In this document: piece after piece, positions 12,680-14,039 of the stretch
Layout: each line of letters begins with the position of its first letter
Numbering within the stretch: position 1 is the stretch's first letter
Made by a program: the position numbers and the translations under genes
From: Eubacterium sp.
GTDB taxonomy: Bacteria; Bacillota; Clostridia; Oscillospirales; Acutalibacteraceae
Reading direction: 5' to 3'
Assembly (NCBI GenBank): GCA_024696725.1
Contig: JAILGO010000059.1
Location: 1 to 14,039, forward strand
Length of the DNA: 14,039 bases
Notes under the pieces: generated by a model
Seen by the model: the letters and a program-made list of their open reading frames with translations, nothing else
Databases searched by the model: none
Told to the model about the DNA's origin: nothing

Positions 12680-14039
12680 ATGAAAAAACTGATTAATTTA
12701 AAAATTAACGGCATCGCTGTTTCAGTTCCCGAGGGCTCCACTATTCTTGACGCAGCTCGCGCAACGGGTATTGAAATCCCCACGCTTTGCTTTATGAAGG
12801 ATAAAAACGAAATAGGCGCCTGCCGTATCTGCGTTGTTGAGGCTAACGAAGGCAGAGGCTTCCGTCAGGTTACAGCCTGCGTTTATCCCGTATCTGAGGG
12901 TATGGAGGTTCTTACAAACACCGAGAAGATTCAGAAGTCGAGAAGAACAACTCTCGAGCTCATTCTTTCGGTTCACGATAAGAGCTGCTTATCCTGTCAG
13001 CGTTCAACAAACTGTGAGCTTCAGAAGCTCTGCCGTGACTACGGCGTTGATATGACAAGCTTTGAAGGCGAGAAGCCGAAGTACGAAAAGGACTTCAGCA
13101 CTCCTCACCTTATCAGAGACAATAACAAGTGTATCCTTTGCAGACGCTGCGTTGCGGCTTGTAAAGAGCAGTTCGTAAGCGTTATCGGTCCGAACGACCG
13201 AGGCTTCGACACCTCTATCGGTCAGCCCTTCGCTGTTTCGCTCAACAACACTCCGTGTATCTCCTGCGGCCAGTGTACCGTAGTATGTCCTACGGGCGCT
13301 CTTGTTGAAAGAGACGACACCGACAAGGTATGGGACGCTCTTAACGACCCCGAAAAGCACGTTGTAGTTCAGACCGCTCCCGCTGTACGCGCTACTATCG
13401 GCGAGTGCTTCGGTCTTCCCATCGGCACTAACTGCGAGGGTAAGATGGTAGCAGGTCTCAGAAGACTCGGCTTCGATAAGGTATTCGATACCGATTTCGG
13501 CGCAGACCTTACAATCGTCGAGGAGGCAAGCGAGCTCGTAGAGAGAATCAAGAAGGGCGGCGTGCTTCCGATGATTACATCCTGCTCGCCCGGCTGGGTT
13601 AAGTTCTGTGAGTTTTATTATCCCGAGCTTCTTCCCCACCTTTCGAGCTGTAAGTCGCCTCAGCAGATGACCGGCGCGGTTATCAAGACCTACTATGCCG
13701 AGAAGATGGGCATCAACCCGAAGGATATCTTCGTAGTTTCAGTTATGCCGTGTACCGCAAAGAAGTTTGAGGTTACGCGCGATGACGAAAACGCTGCAAT
13801 CTTCCCCGACGTAGACGTTGCTCTTACAACCCGTGAGGCTGCAAGAATGATGGACAGACTCGGTATCAACTTTGCAAGCCTTCCGGACGAAGAATTTGAC
13901 AATCCGCTCGGCGACGACACAGGCGCTGCAGTTATCTTCGGCGCAACTGGCGGCGTTATGGAAGCTGCTGTTCGTACTGCAAACGCTTGGCTTAACGGCG
14001 CTAACGAGCCTATTGAGCTTGAGGCTGTAAGAGGTACCC
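12680..14039 (+). CDS. hydA: Catalytic [FeFe] hydrogenase subunit HydA/HndD, 3' end beyond the window
   Basis: 453 residues are visible. N-terminal plant-type [2Fe-2S] domain (C37, C48, C51, C67), His-Cys [4Fe-4S] motif (H99, C103, C106, C112), two [4Fe-4S] ferredoxin motifs (C151, C154, C157, C161; C193, C196, C199, C203), then the H-cluster domain from about 225. L1 reads MITSCSPGW with C302 and Ser303 where many enzymes have two cysteines. L2 is VMPCTAKKFE with C358 and K361. L3, with the last two H-cluster cysteines, lies outside. This architecture is that of the subunit that reduces protons with electrons from ferredoxin and NADH in the trimeric enzyme. ATG 12680 follows AAAGGAG (12664-12670). 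Maturases HydE, HydF and HydG are not in the window. Confidence 0.95.
   Translation, partial: MKKLINLKINGIAVSVPEGSTILDAARATGIEIPTLCFMKDKNEIGACRICVVEANEGRGFRQVTACVYPVSEGMEVLTNTEKIQKSRRTTLELILSVHDKSCLSCQRSTNCELQKLCRDYGVDMTSFEGEKPKYEKDFSTPHLIRDNNKCILCRRCVAACKEQFVSVIGPNDRGFDTSIGQPFAVSLNNTPCISCGQCTVVCPTGALVERDDTDKVWDALNDPEKHVVVQTAPAVRATIGECFGLPIGTNCEGKMVAGLRRLGFDKVFDTDFGADLTIVEEASELVERIKKGGVLPMITSCSPGWVKFCEFYYPELLPHLSSCKSPQQMTGAVIKTYYAEKMGINPKDIFVVSVMPCTAKKFEVTRDDENAAIFPDVDVALTTREAARMMDRLGINFASLPDEEFDNPLGDDTGAAVIFGATGGVMEAAVRTANAWLNGANEPIELEAVRGT

Noticed and set aside
13004..13639. Minus-strand open frame of 211 codons opposite hydA (and a similar one at 11871-12677 opposite hydB)
   Set aside because: Shadows of GC-rich third positions in strongly conserved genes; no independent evidence.
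1..14039. CRISPR array, tRNA/rRNA, insertion sequence, phage or integration site
   Set aside because: Looked for regular repeats, cloverleaf-like blocks, transposase motifs and flanking direct repeats; none seen.

Overview
The window looks like a chromosomal segment of an anaerobic, saccharolytic Firmicute of the Clostridia (Oscillospiraceae/Ruminococcus-like is my best guess). The reasons are gene-dense low/mid-GC DNA with strong AGGAGG-type ribosome sites, a trimeric electron-bifurcating-type [FeFe] hydrogenase, and intracellular arabinofuranosidase and alpha-glucosidase genes without signal peptides. The taxonomic guess is inference from gene content, not from a marker gene.

Left part (1-2264, minus strand): a three-gene operon reads leftwards. 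It holds a GH51 alpha-L-arabinofuranosidase, a 79-residue Cys-rich protein (DUF6171-like) overlapping it by 4 bp, and the 5' part of a calcineurin-type metallophosphoesterase that runs off the left edge. A 107-bp divergent intergenic region (2265-2371) carries back-to-back promoters for this operon and for a plus-strand pair, an M24 Xaa-Pro-type aminopeptidase and a HAD hydrolase. A 28-bp near-perfect palindrome sits on the two -35 boxes. The HAD gene converges on a GH13 alpha-glucosidase (minus strand). Both stop codons lie inside one bidirectional terminator hairpin and its T tract.

Right part (6018-14039): from a 243-bp divergent intergenic region containing a Rex-like operator and a promoter, a ten-gene plus-strand operon runs to the right edge. 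Order: hydC (NuoE-like) - DRTGG protein - RsbW-like ATPase - HydS-like [FeFe] hydrogenase - second DRTGG protein - PHP phosphoesterase - HATPase without a histidine box - hndB-like protein - hydB (NuoF-like) - hydA (catalytic subunit, 3' end outside the window). The outer genes (hydC, hndB, hydB, hydA) encode the NADH/ferredoxin-linked hydrogenase that disposes of or recaptures reducing power as H2. The six genes between hydC and hndB form a compact, overlapping cassette with the look of a signalling module. Its hydrogenase has lost the proton-relay Cys, and two stand-alone ATPases, two small DRTGG proteins and a PHP enzyme surround it.

The most interesting part is this inserted cassette. It reads as a candidate H2- or redox-sensing system in which the sensor has no PAS or other output domain of its own and must pass its signal to separately encoded ATPases. 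Individual families are known, and sensory HydS proteins near bifurcating hydrogenases have been described; the biochemical logic of this six-gene set is, as far as I know, not worked out. No rRNA, tRNA, CRISPR array, insertion sequence or integration site is visible, and no gene-free stretch exceeds 300 bases.
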